Positions 11,801 to 24,018 of a stretch of 64,000 nucleotides of DNA are shown piece after piece. The DNA lies in NCBI RefSeq assembly GCF_042477335.2, contig NC_091250.1, positions 132,405,384 through 132,469,383 on the forward strand, written 5' to 3'. This stretch comes from Ovis canadensis (lineage: Eukaryota; Chordata; Mammalia; Artiodactyla; Bovidae). How positions within the stretch are numbered: position 1 is the stretch's first letter; every line of letters begins with the position of its first letter. The notes under the pieces were generated by a model that was given only the letters and a program-made list of their open reading frames with translations, did not search any database and was not told the origin of the DNA. The position numbers and the translations under genes were made by a program.

Positions 11801-13379
11801 AAGAACATTCAACAAACTAGGAGTAGGAGGAAATTTCCTCAACCTGGTGAAGAACATCAGTGAAAAACCCTGAGCTAACATCACGATCAGTGGTGAGTGA
11901 CCGAAAGCTTCCTCTCCAGGGAGGAACAAGGGAAGGACATTTTTATTCACCATTGAGCCAGAGTTTTGTTCACCATTGAGCCAGAGTTTCCAGGAAGAAG
12001 AAGTAAGAGTTTGCAGGAAGAAGAAATAAGAGCTATGTGGATTGGAAAAGAAAAAGCAAAACTGCTCAGAGATTAGGTGGTCAGGAAAAACCCCAGGGAT
12101 CCACTAAAGAATGTTTAGAAATAGTAAACAAGCTCAGCAAGGCAGCAGGACAGCAGATGGGCACACAAAACTCCGTCGTATTTCTCTCCACCAGCAACAA
12201 TCCGAAAACGAGACAGGAGCTAGCTCAGCTTTCCCTTCTTCAGGGGTCCTCCCCGACCTAAGAGGGGGCACCCGGGCACAGAAGGAGCACCAGGCTGTCC
12301 CACGGGAGGAGCAAAATGCTGCTGCCCTGGGTGGTGGGGACTGCAGGTGGCCTGGAAGCCGCAGCAAGTGGACACGGAGCCCCCAGCCCACTCCAGTCTG
12401 TAAGGAGACCTGGAATCTTTGTTGGGGCGGGGGCGCTGGAGGCAGAGCTGAGGACTGACGGGGCCCACCCCTCCTTCTGGCTCCGCACCTGGAGGGGAAA
12501 TAGCTGGGGCGGCCCCGCAGTCCCACCCTGGTGAGCTCGGCGGCCAGGCGGGCACAGGCCTGGGAAGGGCTTGGTCTCACCTGGCCGAGGACCCTCTGCT
12601 CCTGGTGTCCACCGGTTGGCCCGGCAGCAGGCCTGCCTGTGCTCCACTGTCACCTCCCCTGGGAGCGTCCCTGCCTCAGCGACAGACACCCCCGTTCCGC
12701 CGCTCCCCTCCAGAGGGTGGACCGTGGCAGGGCCGGCTTGTCCTGAGGCCCCTGCATCCTCTGGACCCCCGGCCCTGCCCCGCCACGCTGGGACCTGCCC
12801 AGGAGCCCAGCGCCAGGTAGCTCTCTGGTCTCTGCTCCGTGCTAACCCCCACCTTCTCTGAAAGCTGAGACTGGTCTGTGGGACCGAGGCCCGAGGCTGC
12901 AGCACCGGAGCAGAGCAGGCAGGTAAAAACCGCTCCTCCTCGCAAAGATGGCCCCACTGGGCTCCAGGAAGTGCAGGCTCTGTGGCTCCCCCTCCCCCTG
13001 GGGTGTGAGTCCCCAGGGCATGTGGCCATCCCCGGCAGAGGCCCACACACCCAGCCACTGTCATGGACTGCACGCCCAGGCAAGATGCATGCGTGAGCCG
13101 CGCGGCGTGGGCGAGAAGGTTCTGTGCGTGCTCTTCGGCCTGTGTGCACACACGTGTGCTGTGTGAACCAGTGCACGAGAGCAGGGCTCGCTCGGCTCCC
13201 CTAACACCTGCAGACCTGCGGCCCTGGCTGTGGCGAGGGAGCCAGCGCCTCGTGCGACCGCAGCGCTAGGGGTTCCTGTCAGTGGTCACCGGCTGCCCAG
13301 CTGCAAGCGCCGCAGAGAGGGGAGGCCTGGGCTCCCAGGGTCCCAGGGGGGAAGAGACCGGGTCCCCAGGGCGGTCATT

Positions 13380-13690
13380 CGCACACTCGCAACTACGCAC
13401 ACACTCACTCGCCACAGGCACACGTGCGTGCTTATACACGCATGCCTGAAGATGCACACTCACTCACACCTACCTGTACACACTCATACATGCCATGTCC
13501 ACACATGCCCTCCAGTGCACACACAGACTCGCTCAGCTGCTCACGCTCACACACAGGCACACGCTCACCCACACGTGTGCATGCTCACGTTCATTCTTAC
13601 GTGTGTTCACCCTCACACACACCAGTTTGCACTCAAACATACAGACACGCACCGACTCCCACGTGGTGTGCTCACACACACAGCCTCCAG
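13380..13690. repeat. CA/CACAC-rich low-complexity tract
   Basis: Irregular alternation of CACA, CTCACAC and ACACGTG-type words over about 300 bp without a fixed period. Confidence 0.75.
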
Positions 13691-13875
13691 GGGCTGAGAG
13701 GACCCTCTGTGGGGGACCCTGTGCCCTGGGCAAGGCAGCCTGGGTGCAGATGAGAGCCACCAGCACCTCCCCACAGCCCTGCACCCGTCCAGCGCCGGGC
13801 CTGACCGCTCCTTAAACCGCACAGTGCTGCTCCACCCCCAGGTCACGGGCCCGCACAGGGCACCCCGGGCGCACA

Positions 13876-14030
13876 CTGTGTGCCAGGCCCCATGCTCCTC
13901 GGGGATCGCCCACGTCACCACCCCACCCCAGCCCCCCCCGACGTGTGAACCAGCGTCGTGCCCACTGGTGAAGACAGCGAGGGTCAGAGATGCTGAGTAA
14001 CTCCCAAGCCACACGGCCCTGCCGCCCCCA
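13876..14030 (+). mobile_element. MIR-like SINE fragment
   Basis: CTGTGTGCCAGGCCCCATGC followed by an AAGACAGCGAGGGTCAGAGATGC-like tract and a CCACACGGCCCTG end; a diverged match to the MIR 5' half. Confidence 0.45.
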
Positions 14031-16350
14031 GCCGGGCACACAGCAGGCGCTAGGTGGCGCCTGAGGGGCAGGGCCCAGCCCCTCTGGGTTCAGTCTCCCC
14101 TTTCAATTGCTCCTCCCCCTTCCTCTTCCCTGAATCTTTCTCCATAAAAGAATGGAAACCAAAAGAAAAAACCATCTTCCACGAAGGCCGGTGAGCAGCC
14201 GCGCCAGGGGAAGGGAGGAAGCACGACCCGCGGTGGGGTCCCTGAGACCCCGAGGCTCTTGAGCCCCCGGCCAGGCACTCCTGCACGGGGCATGGCGCTA
14301 CAGGACGGGGGTGGGGGGGCCGGCAGGCGACCGGGCTCACACGGCTCTGCATTCCTCCAGTGCAGGCACACTCACACACACCATCACACTCACAGCATGT
14401 GCACCCAGGACCCAGTGTCCACACCCCCCGGGCAGGGCAGGATGTCCGCTGGAAGGCCCACGCTTACCCGGGGCCTTCTGCAGGCTGCCGGCCGAGCGGC
14501 GCAGGCCCTGGGCTCCCACCAGCTGTCCCGTCCACCCCTGGCCTTGCCTCTCCTCCTGGGGCTCGGGGCCAGGGTCCTGTGCATCCCGCTGCCGCCACCC
14601 CAAGGAGGGTGGGTCCGGGCTCGCACGCGGGCCCCCCAGAGCAGCTCTACAGGTGCTGGGCCGGCACAAGCTCCCAAGTCCCCTGGGCCGGGTCCGCCCC
14701 ACTGACCTGGTGGCGCTGAGCCAGCACATGGCTCTCTTCCTGCCTGCTGACGGCCTCGGGGCAGGTGTCCTGGGGTCTAGGAAGGCCATGCGGCTCAGGG
14801 GCCATGGGGTGGGGCTTCGGCCAGCATCCCCAGGCAGGTGAGGCGCCTGCTCGCGCCTGCTGACAGCCTCCCGCTGCCTGTGTCTGGGCCCTATGGCCGC
14901 TGGGGCTCCTCCCCGCCCAGGACTTCCTGCTGCGGGGGCCCTGGGCAGCCCCGGGTAGCCAGCACTTCCTGTGAGGCCCAGTGCTGCCTGGCCTGCTGGC
15001 TTTCAGCCGTGCCCACTGTGGGCAGGCCCCAGGATGAGGCCAGCTGTGACCACCCCCCGCCTCAGGGAGGAAGCCCCTTGGCAGGGTCCCGTCCCCACCC
15101 CAAGGCCACCTCTGCAGATTGGGCTTCTTCCCAGCGAATCGGGAGCCCCAAATTCCAGGGCATCAAGCCCGGCTTCCCTGGCCCCAAAGACAGCCGCACA
15201 CGAAGTCACAACCTTCCCGGGGCGCCCCATGGGCCAGAACACAGACTCTGCCATGCAGCTCCGCCTCCGGAGGCCACTGTGATACAGGGGCCCACGCCTC
15301 TCACACCAGGAGACTTTCACGTGTCAAAGTGGCTGCCTCTCTGTCCTCTGACCCCAAGGGACGAAGAACGGATGGGATACCAGCCTTCCCTCCATGCTCC
15401 CCAGGCCTCTCTGCCCCTCCCACGCCCACGCCAGGCACAGCCTCTGTGACACAGCTGGGCTCACACACCCCAACGGGGCACACTCGCAGCTCCCCAGCAA
15501 ACACCTGGCTTGCTAGAAAGCACTTACACCCCGAGTGGCCAAGCGTGCTCCATCACTGCCTGGTCCCTGCCCGGGTCCCACTCACAATGCAGCCCACCCA
15601 CGCACCCTAGGCCTGCTCTGCCCCTCTAAGCTGGGCTCCCTCCCCCACCCAGGAAGCTGGGAGCGAGGAGTCCAGCCCAAGCTGCTGGGCACTGAGCCCC
15701 ATGCCCACTGCCTCCCCTCCCCTCCCCTAAGCTCCAGTCTCAAGGTCCATCCCCGCCCCCACTCCCAGCACCAGCTGGGGGATGGAGCACTTTGGGGCCA
15801 TGCGGCTGCAGGGTCTGAGGGGACCGGCGAGTCCTCAGACACTGCAGAAGCTCGTCCTGTCCAGCCCAGCAGCTGTCCCAGGGCAAGCACCTACAGCCGG
15901 CCTGCCAGCACCTGGTCGCACACACATCTGGGTGTCCGGCTCGGGCCTCAGACACACACCCCCGCCCCGCCCCGCCGTCTCCTGGATGGGGGACTTGGGT
16001 TTGTGCGTCGTCACTCTCCTCAGGGGGCACCCTGGCCTCCCCTGCCAGCGTCGGCCTCCGTGCCCGCCAGGGTCCGTGGGCAGACTGCGCCTACGGCAGA
16101 CAGCTGACCACAGCCCAGGGGCAAAGGGTGGCAGGGAGGTCAAGGGGGGCCTCCTCCCGTCCATCCTCACAGCCTGCCCAGAGTGGGGAGCAGGCCCCAG
16201 CCAGCCTCTGTCCTGTGCAGGCAGAGGTGGGAGCAGGCAGAGGACCACACCTGCAGGAGCCGCGGGGTCTCCACGGAGGTCAGATCACCCTGGTCCCTTC
16301 CCCCACCCTATTGCCTCGCGGAAGCCGAGGCCAGGATTCCCAAGGCCCCC

Positions 16351-16490
16351 ACTCCAGGCCTCCTGGTTTCTCCCAGTGACCTCCCATCTCTCCCCGCTCC
16401 AGGCCTCCCGGCTTCTCCCAGTGACCTCCCATCTTTCCCCACTCCAGGCCTCCCAGTTTCTACCAGTTTCTCCCAGTGACGTCCCATCTC
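16351..16490. repeat. 45-bp tandem repeat, three copies
   Basis: CTCCAGGCCTCC starts at 16352, 16397 and 16442 (period 45). Each copy continues through TTCTCCCAGTGAC(C/G)TCCCATCT. The third copy has a short internal duplication of CAGTTTCT(A/C)C. Confidence 0.9.
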
Positions 16491-16529
16491 CCCAGGCAGC
16501 AATTCATCCTTGCAGCAAATAACGCTGCT

Positions 16530-16725
16530 TTCATTTGGTGGCTCAGCTGATGAAGAATCCGCCAGCAATGCGGGAGACCTGGGTTCGATCCCTGGGTTGG
16601 GAAGATCCCTGGTATGGCTAGAACTCCAATATTCTGGCCTGGAGAATTCCGTGGACTGTATGGTCCATGGGATCGCAAAGAGTCAGACACGACTGAGCGA
16701 CTTTCACTTCATTTCACTTCATGTT
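16530..16725 (+). mobile_element. Bov-tA SINE
   Basis: GGTGGCTCAGCTGATGAAGA head, GGTTCGATCCCTGGGTTGGG B-box region, and a Bov-A tail ending ..GACACGACTGAGCGACTTTC followed by a TTCAC-rich tail. Confidence 0.9.
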
Positions 16726-17613
16726 CCTGAAACAGGGCGTTCAGAGCCCCTCCTCCAGTAGCAGGAACCGCCCCCACCCCGCCCCACTAGACTGGGAATA
16801 ACCATCATCCAAGCAGTAAGATGGGTGGGGCTGGGGTCCCAACTCTGGGAAGCTCTGGTTCCCACCCCACCTTCCCCAAGTTGCAGCTCTTCCCCCAGCC
16901 TCCCAGGGTGGCTGCCTCTAAATTCCAGGCTTGGGGACCACCCACCGAGCCAGACACTTACCAGGGTGGGTGGGACTAGCCAGCTGCTGGGCAGGGGCTG
17001 GGCGTCAGCCTGCGAAAGAGAGCCTTGCAGGCTCCAGGGTCCTCAGCCTGCTCTGGAGCGAGGCACAGGCCGACGCAGCACCACCCCTGCCGCAGGCCTT
17101 GAAGCCTGTCCCGCCCTGGTGGTCACAGCCCACTCACCCGCGCTGACCACGGGGATGAGGGGCCTGACAGAGCAGGGCGCTGCCCGAGGTGTGGGGACTG
17201 GAATCACAGCCCTGGCGACCTCGGTCTCCCAGGGCCCCTGTGCCCAGCCTGGTGCCCGCCTGCCACCTTTGTGCCAAGGAGAGCCTGCAGGCTCAGGGGG
17301 GGCCCTGTGCCCAGGGCAGTGTGACTGGCACCTCCACTGGTGAAAACCTCAAGCTCTCAAAATAAGACGCTTTGCATCAGTCCCTGCGAAGGGCTCGGGG
17401 CCACCCACAGCCAGCCTAGGGCCCACCTACTTGGTCCCCACCCTCCAGGACCACAGCCCCTGAGCCCTTCCCCTCCTCTCTGAGCCCATTCTTCTCTCCG
17501 CCTGGCACTGTAATCTGCCTTCCGGTGCAGGGATGCGAGGAGTCCCGGGAACTCGGGCCAGGGTGCCACCCAGCTGGGCAGAGGGCATGGGTGGCGTAGG
17601 GGCAGGGTCACCC
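16726..17613. other. Intronic DNA, nothing recognised
   Basis: Unique-looking GC-rich sequence of the SH3BP2 first intron. No repeat family, conserved coding stretch or splice-bounded exon could be identified. Confidence 0.5.
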
Positions 17614-18060
17614 CGTGTCATGGGCTGAATGGGGGCCTCCAGAGACATATGTCCGAGTCTTAGTCCCTGGGAACTGTGATTGACCTTAACTGGAGAAGGA
17701 TCTTCGCATATGTGACTAAGGATCTCACCCTGGTTCAGCCAGACGGGCCCTAAATGAAACAGCAAGCGTCCTTATAACAGACGAGAGAGGAAGAACTCAA
17801 GGAAGAAGTCAGGTTTGTGTCACCAGAGGCAGAGAGTGGAGAGAGAGGGGACTGGAGGAGGGCGGCCAAAAGGTTCCAACTTCCGGTCGTAAGATCAATA
17901 AACCCTAGGGAAGCGATGGACGGCAGGATGGCCTGCCAACACTGCCGTGAGATACACAGGAAAGCTGGAAAGAGAACACATCCTGCGAGTTCTCATCACA
18001 AGAAAACGCTTGTTTCTTCCGTTTCTTTTCATTGTAGCGGTATAAGAAGACAGATGCTGG
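17614..18060 (+). mobile_element. Ancient interspersed repeats including an L1 3' end
   Basis: 17865-18060 resembles the conserved 3' end of old mammalian L1 (AAAAGGTTCCAACTTCCGGT.. to ..GTTCTCATCACAAGAAAA). 17614-17800 (GGGCTGAATGGGGGCCTCC..CCTTATAACAGACGAGAGAG) resembles another old mammal-wide repeat whose family I cannot name. Confidence 0.5.
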
Positions 18061-21000
18061 CTGGATCTACTGTGGCAATCCTCTCACGATATATGCGAGT
18101 CAGCCCTCATGCTGTGCCTTCGAGGGAGAGAGAGGGAGAAGACAGAGGAGGGGCAGGCAGAGGCTGGGGCGGTGTGTCCATAAACCGAGGGAGCCCAGGC
18201 CCGTAGGCAGCCCCCAGGAAGCTGGAAGACAGAGAAGGAAGCAAGGATTCGCCCTGGAGCCCCTCGAGGGAGCGGGGTGCTGCGGACACCTTGACTTTGG
18301 AGTCTGGCCTCCAGGACCCTGAGAACACATTTCTGTGTTTCTCAGCCCCCAGTCCGTTAGGGTGGCCATGAGAAACTATCTCACACGGGGACAAGCCGAG
18401 GTCCTTTCCTACATGAAGTAAGTCACAGTTGGCTAGAAGCCCAGGGCGTGCCCTGCAGAGTGAGGCTGGCTCTCTGAGGGCCCCCGGCATGAGGCCAGAC
18501 GGGGTACATCTGAGCGGCCTCCCTGGACGTCCATGGCCTCCTGCGGGCCTGGCTCACCACCTCCCATGCCCGTCGTGCACCAGCTCAGAGGCCAGGCCCG
18601 GCCCACACTCCCCAGACCTGCGGGGCCCACCTCCCGGCCAGCCCCTCCTTGGCTCTGCCCAGCCATCTCCACCGCGGAGCAGAGGTCAGGCTGGCCCCTG
18701 GCTGAGCGGGCGGGTTCTGGCCCCTGCTCGCTGCCCTGGGCCCTCAGCTGTGGGCCTGTCCCAAGGACCACCGCGCCCCATTCTCAGACTGCAATCTCCT
18801 CCGCTGGAAACCATTTCTTCTCCGAAAGGCCCCCACACCTTTGAGAGAGGGAACTTCTAGAACGCCAGCCCCCTCTCTGCAGTCTCCAAGCCAGTGGCCC
18901 AGCCTTGCGCATCAGGGTGTCACACGTGTGGCCCCAGCATTCCCCATGGGCCTGGGTCCCCCTCCGTGCCCCACGCCCAGTGCCTGGCCCACCAAAGGGA
19001 CTGAGGGGCCGAAGGATGCACGGTCAGGTGGGCTCACTGTTGGCTCTACACACGCGGCCACACCCCCATGTGGTTATGCCAGCGCACGCCGGGGCTGTCC
19101 ACCAGGGCCAGAGCGAGGGACTATGCTGACCCCCAGTGAGAACTGAGGCCCAGTGGCTGCCGCAAAGCCCTGTGGCCCCGGGACCTCTGCCTGGCAAGTG
19201 AGCTGTTGGCCAGCACTGGTTGAGCCCTCGGGTCGGCTCACTGCAAAACAGAGGCCAGGCCAGCACCCCCAGAAGGCCATACTTGCCGGGGTTTAAGAGG
19301 CCCCCCAGGGCTTGTTAGGGCTGCCCAGGGTGGGGTTGCGAGGCAGTCCAGCCGCTGCTGTGGGCGGGGACAGCGGGAATTGGGGAAGTGCAGAAAGGCT
19401 GGCACGCACAGCTGCCCACACAGAGCCGGGGCTTCCGAGGGCGGTGGCCGAACGGGGGCAGGAGTGTGGTTTCGGGACCTTCACCTTGAGCTCTGTCCCC
19501 ACAGACGACTCAAGGGAGCCCATGTGCCCCTGTGTGCCCCCCACCCCAAAGCCGGCCGGGGTTGCCTCTCCAGTCCTGGCCTCTGCCTCTAGCAAATATT
19601 CCCAGAACAGGCAGCATCTCCCAAGGGCCAGGGTCGAGGGCTGGATGAGCCTGCGGGGGCAGAGCTGGGGGCCCCCAAAGAGAGCCAGGACCACTCAGAA
19701 AAGAGCAAGGGCCGCCCACGGGCCCCGCATCAGGTGCTAGGCACCCTCATCGGAGCCCCGGAGAGGGCAGGGATCCCCAGGAAGGAGCAGCACGTGGATG
19801 GGAGGGGGGACGGCTGGGCAGGGGTGCCAGGCCCAGGGCCCCCGACTTCTGGACCAAGTCCGCACAATAGGCTGTGGTGGGGGGCCAGGGGCTGGGGGAA
19901 GCACGGCTTGGCACCGTCACTCTCTCGTCTCAAACCACAACCCAGCAGAGGCGTTCCAGGATTCACACTTCAGTTCATCATGACACTGGCAAGTTTCCAC
20001 TTTTTAATTGCTTGATAAAAAAAACTCTCCAAAGTGCTGATGTGTGGCCGGGTCCACCCCCACGTTCCTGGCCCATCGCCCACGGATGTTCACTGCTGTG
20101 CACACAGCAGGCACAGGCACCCCAGGCCCCCCCACCCCCGCCAGGACAGGGCCGCTCCACCATGGGACCCTGGGAGTAAGGACAGCGGTGGTGACGCCCA
20201 GGCTTCCTTGGGGACAGGCCAGGCTCCACCCTAACCTTGCGGCCCACCCTCAGCCTGCTTCCTCGTGAGAACAGCCGGCCATCGGCGCCTGCGAGAGGCT
20301 GTCCCCAGGATCACCCGGCATGGCTGTGGGAGAGGGGGGCTCCAGGGGTTCTGCCGACCACGCCGCTGTCACAGGCACCTCGGGAAAAGAGAACGTCCTC
20401 CCAAACCGCCCTGCTTGGAGCCAGACCACGCCCTCCCAGGATGCCCCTGCAGGTCTGCACCCCTCCAGCACACTCTCTGCCCACTGCTGCTGGCCCCATT
20501 CGAGCCACGGCCCCAAGCATGGAAACGTCACCTTTGTCCAGCGCATGGCTTGGCCGAGAACAACATCTCCCGTCTCCGCAGGCTCCACGCCTTCCTCCGC
20601 AGCCCCGAGTCCAGACCCATTGCCCACACACACAGCCCCTGCCCACCTACACGTGCTCTGCCCACGAGCAGGGCTCCTAGGAGGGGCTCCGTGTCCCCAC
20701 CAGCTGCACTGACCGCAGCGTCTGTTGACTGCCTTACCCTCGACATAGCTCGGGGTTGAGGGCGGGGGATGTGGACGGCAGTCATTCCATGCGTCCGTCC
20801 GCTGCAGTGTCCCCAGCACAAAGGGGACACCAGGCACCTCTTGCAGCATGAGACCTCACCCACCGGCCAGACACTCCGACTCCACGTGGGGTCCAACCAT
20901 GGAGCTCATTTACTAAAGTAAACCACTCGCCTCACCCCAAACATCGCCATTTCTTCATCCCTGGGTCGGGGAGGGGGTTGTCTAGCTGCAAGGATGGACG

Positions 21001-22570
21001 CCTAGCGCAGGGGGTCTGCCGCCCACTGAGCAAGGCCCAGACACCCCCTGAGTGACCTCAGCCATGCTCTTGACCGCTCCCAGCCTCACTGGTCCACAAA
21101 GCAAGGCCAGCAGCCCTCACGGGCAGAGCAGGTGTGGGGCCTAGACCATCCCCCTCCCGCCTCGAGTACCCGGTGGGCTGAGCCCCAGGCAGACCAAGCT
21201 GCCCGACACTGCCACTGACCCTCCAGGGTTGGGGCTGGAACCTTCCAAGCCCCTCTGCTGGGTCACTCAGAAGGGGACAGACCTGCTCTGAGATCAGAGT
21301 GAGGCCGACCCCCAGTGAATAAGGAACCCAGGGACTTCCCCAAGCCCAGCCTACCCGACCCTCTTCCCAGAAACTACGTGCATGCTCCTTGGGTCACTCC
21401 TTGGTGCACCAGACAGAGCTTGGTCCTGCCCTCGGCGGAGGGCCTGGTCCCAGTCACTGGCCCCAGGCCTCCAGAGCACAGGCGACCACCAGCCAGACCC
21501 TCCTGGAGACACATGTGTAGGTCACAGGCACCTCCGTTGGGGACACATCCCGACTCGCCAAGGCCGGGGGCGGGGGGATCTCAAAGGCAACCTCTTGTGA
21601 CAGAGGGCCAAACCAGTGGATCACGGCAGGGAGCAGCCTCCGGGAACGTCCCCCCAGCGCCAAGGTGTCAGCCCCCAGGGCCCACTCATTCCCCGCCGCT
21701 TGTCTCCCGCTCCCGATGAGGAAGCTGAGGCTGAGTGGGCTGCAGCAGCGGCCGCTGCGCCAGCACCACCCTTGCAGGCCACCTCACCCACCCCACACTT
21801 CCTGCCAAGCCTGGCTCCAAGGGGTGTGAGGAGGGCGAGGGGCCCGGGGCCTGCTCTCCGGACAGACGGACGGACAGAGCTCCCACAGCCTGGAGCGCAG
21901 CTGGAGGAGGCCCTGGGCTCCGGGCCGAAGGCTGGCGCACACAGCGCGGGGGTGCAGGCGCCTGCCAGCCTGCCCTCCTGATGTCAGGGTCTGCTTCTGT
22001 TTTACGCGCCCCTCCAGAGCCCAGGGGATCCGTTCAGGAGACTGTCCCAGAGCACAAGCCCCACCCTGAGGCCTGCTCACCACTGCCACCACTAACGGGG
22101 CAGGAGGAGACAGTCAGGGCATTGTCACCTGCGAGCACACACCACACCCTTCACCCGGGGTCCACGCTGGCCTTGCCCTCCGTCTGGGGTGCCCAACTGC
22201 TGGGGAGGTGGCCACCTCTGACTCACACCCTTGTGACAACACTTCCACCCAGACACAGCGACACGTCAGCCAGCATCCATATGCCGCAGCCAAGCAAGGT
22301 CACATGGAAAGTGTCCCAGATAGAGAGAGCTTGTGCAAAGGGCCTGGGGCTGGGGCGAGAGGAGATGCACACCGTTAGAGGAGGCCGGTCCGGTCCAGAA
22401 CATGCATGAGGGCCACATGTCCAGCTGAGCGTGGAGCGGGTCTCAGACCTGCCCCAGGGTGAGCAGCCAGGCCAGGGCACCACCTCCAGCTTTGCTTCTT
22501 TGTACCGGCAACCTGGTGCAAGTCACTTCACTCCTCCCCCAAACGGGCTTGCTGATAAGAGCACCCTGAG
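18061..22570. other. SH3BP2 first-intron DNA, no gene recognised
   Basis: GC-rich sequence with no confident interspersed repeat and no exon-like block. A weak MIR-like motif (GCAAGTCACTTCACTCCTCC) appears at about 22518. Open frames of 100-200 codons overlap on both strands and look compositional. Confidence 0.5.
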
Positions 22571-22574
22571 GACC

Positions 22575-23416
22575 AAACGTGCCAAAGAATGCTCAAACTA
22601 CTGCATAGTTGCACTCCTCTCACACGCTAGCAAAGTGACGCTCAAAATTCTCCAAGCCAGGCTTCAGCAATACGTGAACTGTGAACTTCCAGATGTTCGA
22701 GCTGGTTTGAGAAAAGGCAGAGGAACCAGAGATCAAATTACCAACATCCGCTGGATCATCGAAAAGCAAGAGAGTTCCAGAAAAACATCTATTTCTGCTT
22801 TATTGACTATGCCAAAGCCTCTGACTGTGTGGATCACAATAAACTGTGGAGAATTTTGGAAGAGATGGGAATAGCAGACCACCTGACCTGCCTCTTGAGA
22901 AATCTGTATGCAGGTCAGGAAGCAACAGTTAGAATTGGACATGAAACAACAGACTGGTTCCAAATAGGAAAAGGAGTACCTCAAGGCCGTATATTGTCAT
23001 CCTGCTTATTTAACTTCTATGCAGAGTACATCATGAGAAACGCTGGGCTGGAAGAAGCACAAGCTGGAATCAAGATTGCTGGGAAAAATGTCAATAACCT
23101 CAGATATGCAGATGACACCACCATTATGGCAGAAAGTGAAGAGGAGCTAAAAAGCCTCTTGATGAAAGTGAAAGAGGAGAGTGAAAAAGTTGGCTTAAAG
23201 CTCAACATTCAGAAAACTAAGATCATGGCATCCGGTCCCATCACTTCATGGCAAAAAGATGGAGAAACAGTGGAAACAGTGGCAGACTTTATTTTGGGGG
23301 GGCTCCAAAATCACTGCAGATGGTGATTGCAGCCATGAAATTCAAAGACACTTACTCCTTGGAAGAAAAGTTATGACCAACCTAAACAGCATGTTAAAAA
23401 GCAGAGACATGTGCTC

Positions 23417-23449
<33 letters not shown>

Positions 23450-24018
23450 CACAGAGAAGATTAGCATGGCCCCTGCGCAAGGATGACACGCAAATTCGTC
23501 AAGCGTTCCATGTTTTTAAAAAAAAAAAAAAGCAGAGACATTACTTTGCCAACAAAGGTCCGTCTAGTCAAGGCTATGATTTTTCCAGTGGTCATGTATG
23601 GATGTCAGAGTTGGACTATAAAAAAGGCTGCACGCCAAAGAATTGATGCTTTTGAATTGTGGTGTTAGAGAAGACTCTTGAGAGCCCCTTGGACTGCAAG
23701 GAGATCCAACCAGTCCATCCTAAAGGAGATCAGTCCTGAATATCCATTGGAAGGACTGATGTTGAAGCTGAAGCTCCAATACTTTGGCCACCTGATGTGA
23801 AGAGCTGACTCATTGGAAAAGACCCTGATGCTGGGAAAGAAGGCAGGGGGAGAAGGGGATGACAGAGGATGAGATGGTTGGATGGCATCACCGACTCAAT
23901 GGACATGAGTTTGAATAAACTCTGGGAGTTGGTGATGGACAGGGACGCCTGGTGTGCTGCAGTCCATGGGGTCGCAAAGAGTCGGACGTGACTGAGCAAC
24001 TGAACTGAACTGAACTGA
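22575..24018 (+). mobile_element. BovB LINE, 5'-truncated, interrupted by a U6 retrocopy
   Basis: About 1.33 kb of BovB once the insert is removed, from the RT region (CAAAGAATGCTCAAACTACT..) to the 3' tail (..CTGAACTGAACTGAACTGAG). An open stretch at 22829-23326 keeps the RT catalytic box YADDTTIMAES and the preceding QIGKGVPQGRILS motif, then shifts frame near a G run at 23296. The copy is non-autonomous. Confidence 0.92.
23411..23517 (+). pseudogene. U6 snRNA retrocopy (full length, 107 nt)
   Basis: Full-length match to U6 from GTGCTCGCTTCGGCAGCACA to the terminal T run, with three differences from the canonical sequence (position 40 T to C, 90 G to C, 102 A to G). The ACAGAGA box and the catalytic AGC triad are intact. 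A 14-nt poly(A) follows, and a perfect 15-bp duplication AAAAAGCAGAGACAT flanks the insert (23396-23410 and 23527-23541). U6 genes depend on upstream PSE/TATA elements, and upstream here is BovB sequence, so this copy is probably silent: a LINE-mobilised pseudogene. Confidence 0.95.

Larger units (their letters stand above)
9585..12225 (+). mobile_element. Old L1 ORF2 remnant broken by five younger insertions
   Basis: Colinear blocks of L1 ORF2 reverse-transcriptase sequence at about 9585-9855, 9977-10000, 11161-11203, 11520-11588 and 11801-12225. Examples are GGCCAGCATTACCTTGATAC, the GATGCAGAAAAAGCATG block, and ACATTCAACAAACTAGGAGT. They are separated by a CHR-like SINE, a BovB, a Bov-A2, a Bov-tA and a second CHR-like SINE. 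Target duplications show the L1 was present first. All frames are broken. It lies in the long first intron of SH3BP2. Confidence 0.8.
12226..16350. other. SH3BP2 first-intron DNA, no gene recognised
   Basis: GC-rich intronic sequence. Contents seen: a CA/CACAC-rich low-complexity tract at 13380-13690, a MIR-like piece at 13876-14030, and poly-C/poly-G runs. Numerous overlapping open frames on both strands reflect GC content and show no family match or splice support. Confidence 0.6.

Noticed and set aside
23411-23517. Functional U6 gene
   Set aside because: The flanking target duplication and A tail show retroposition, and upstream sequence is BovB with no evident PSE/TATA spacing, so it is called a pseudogene.
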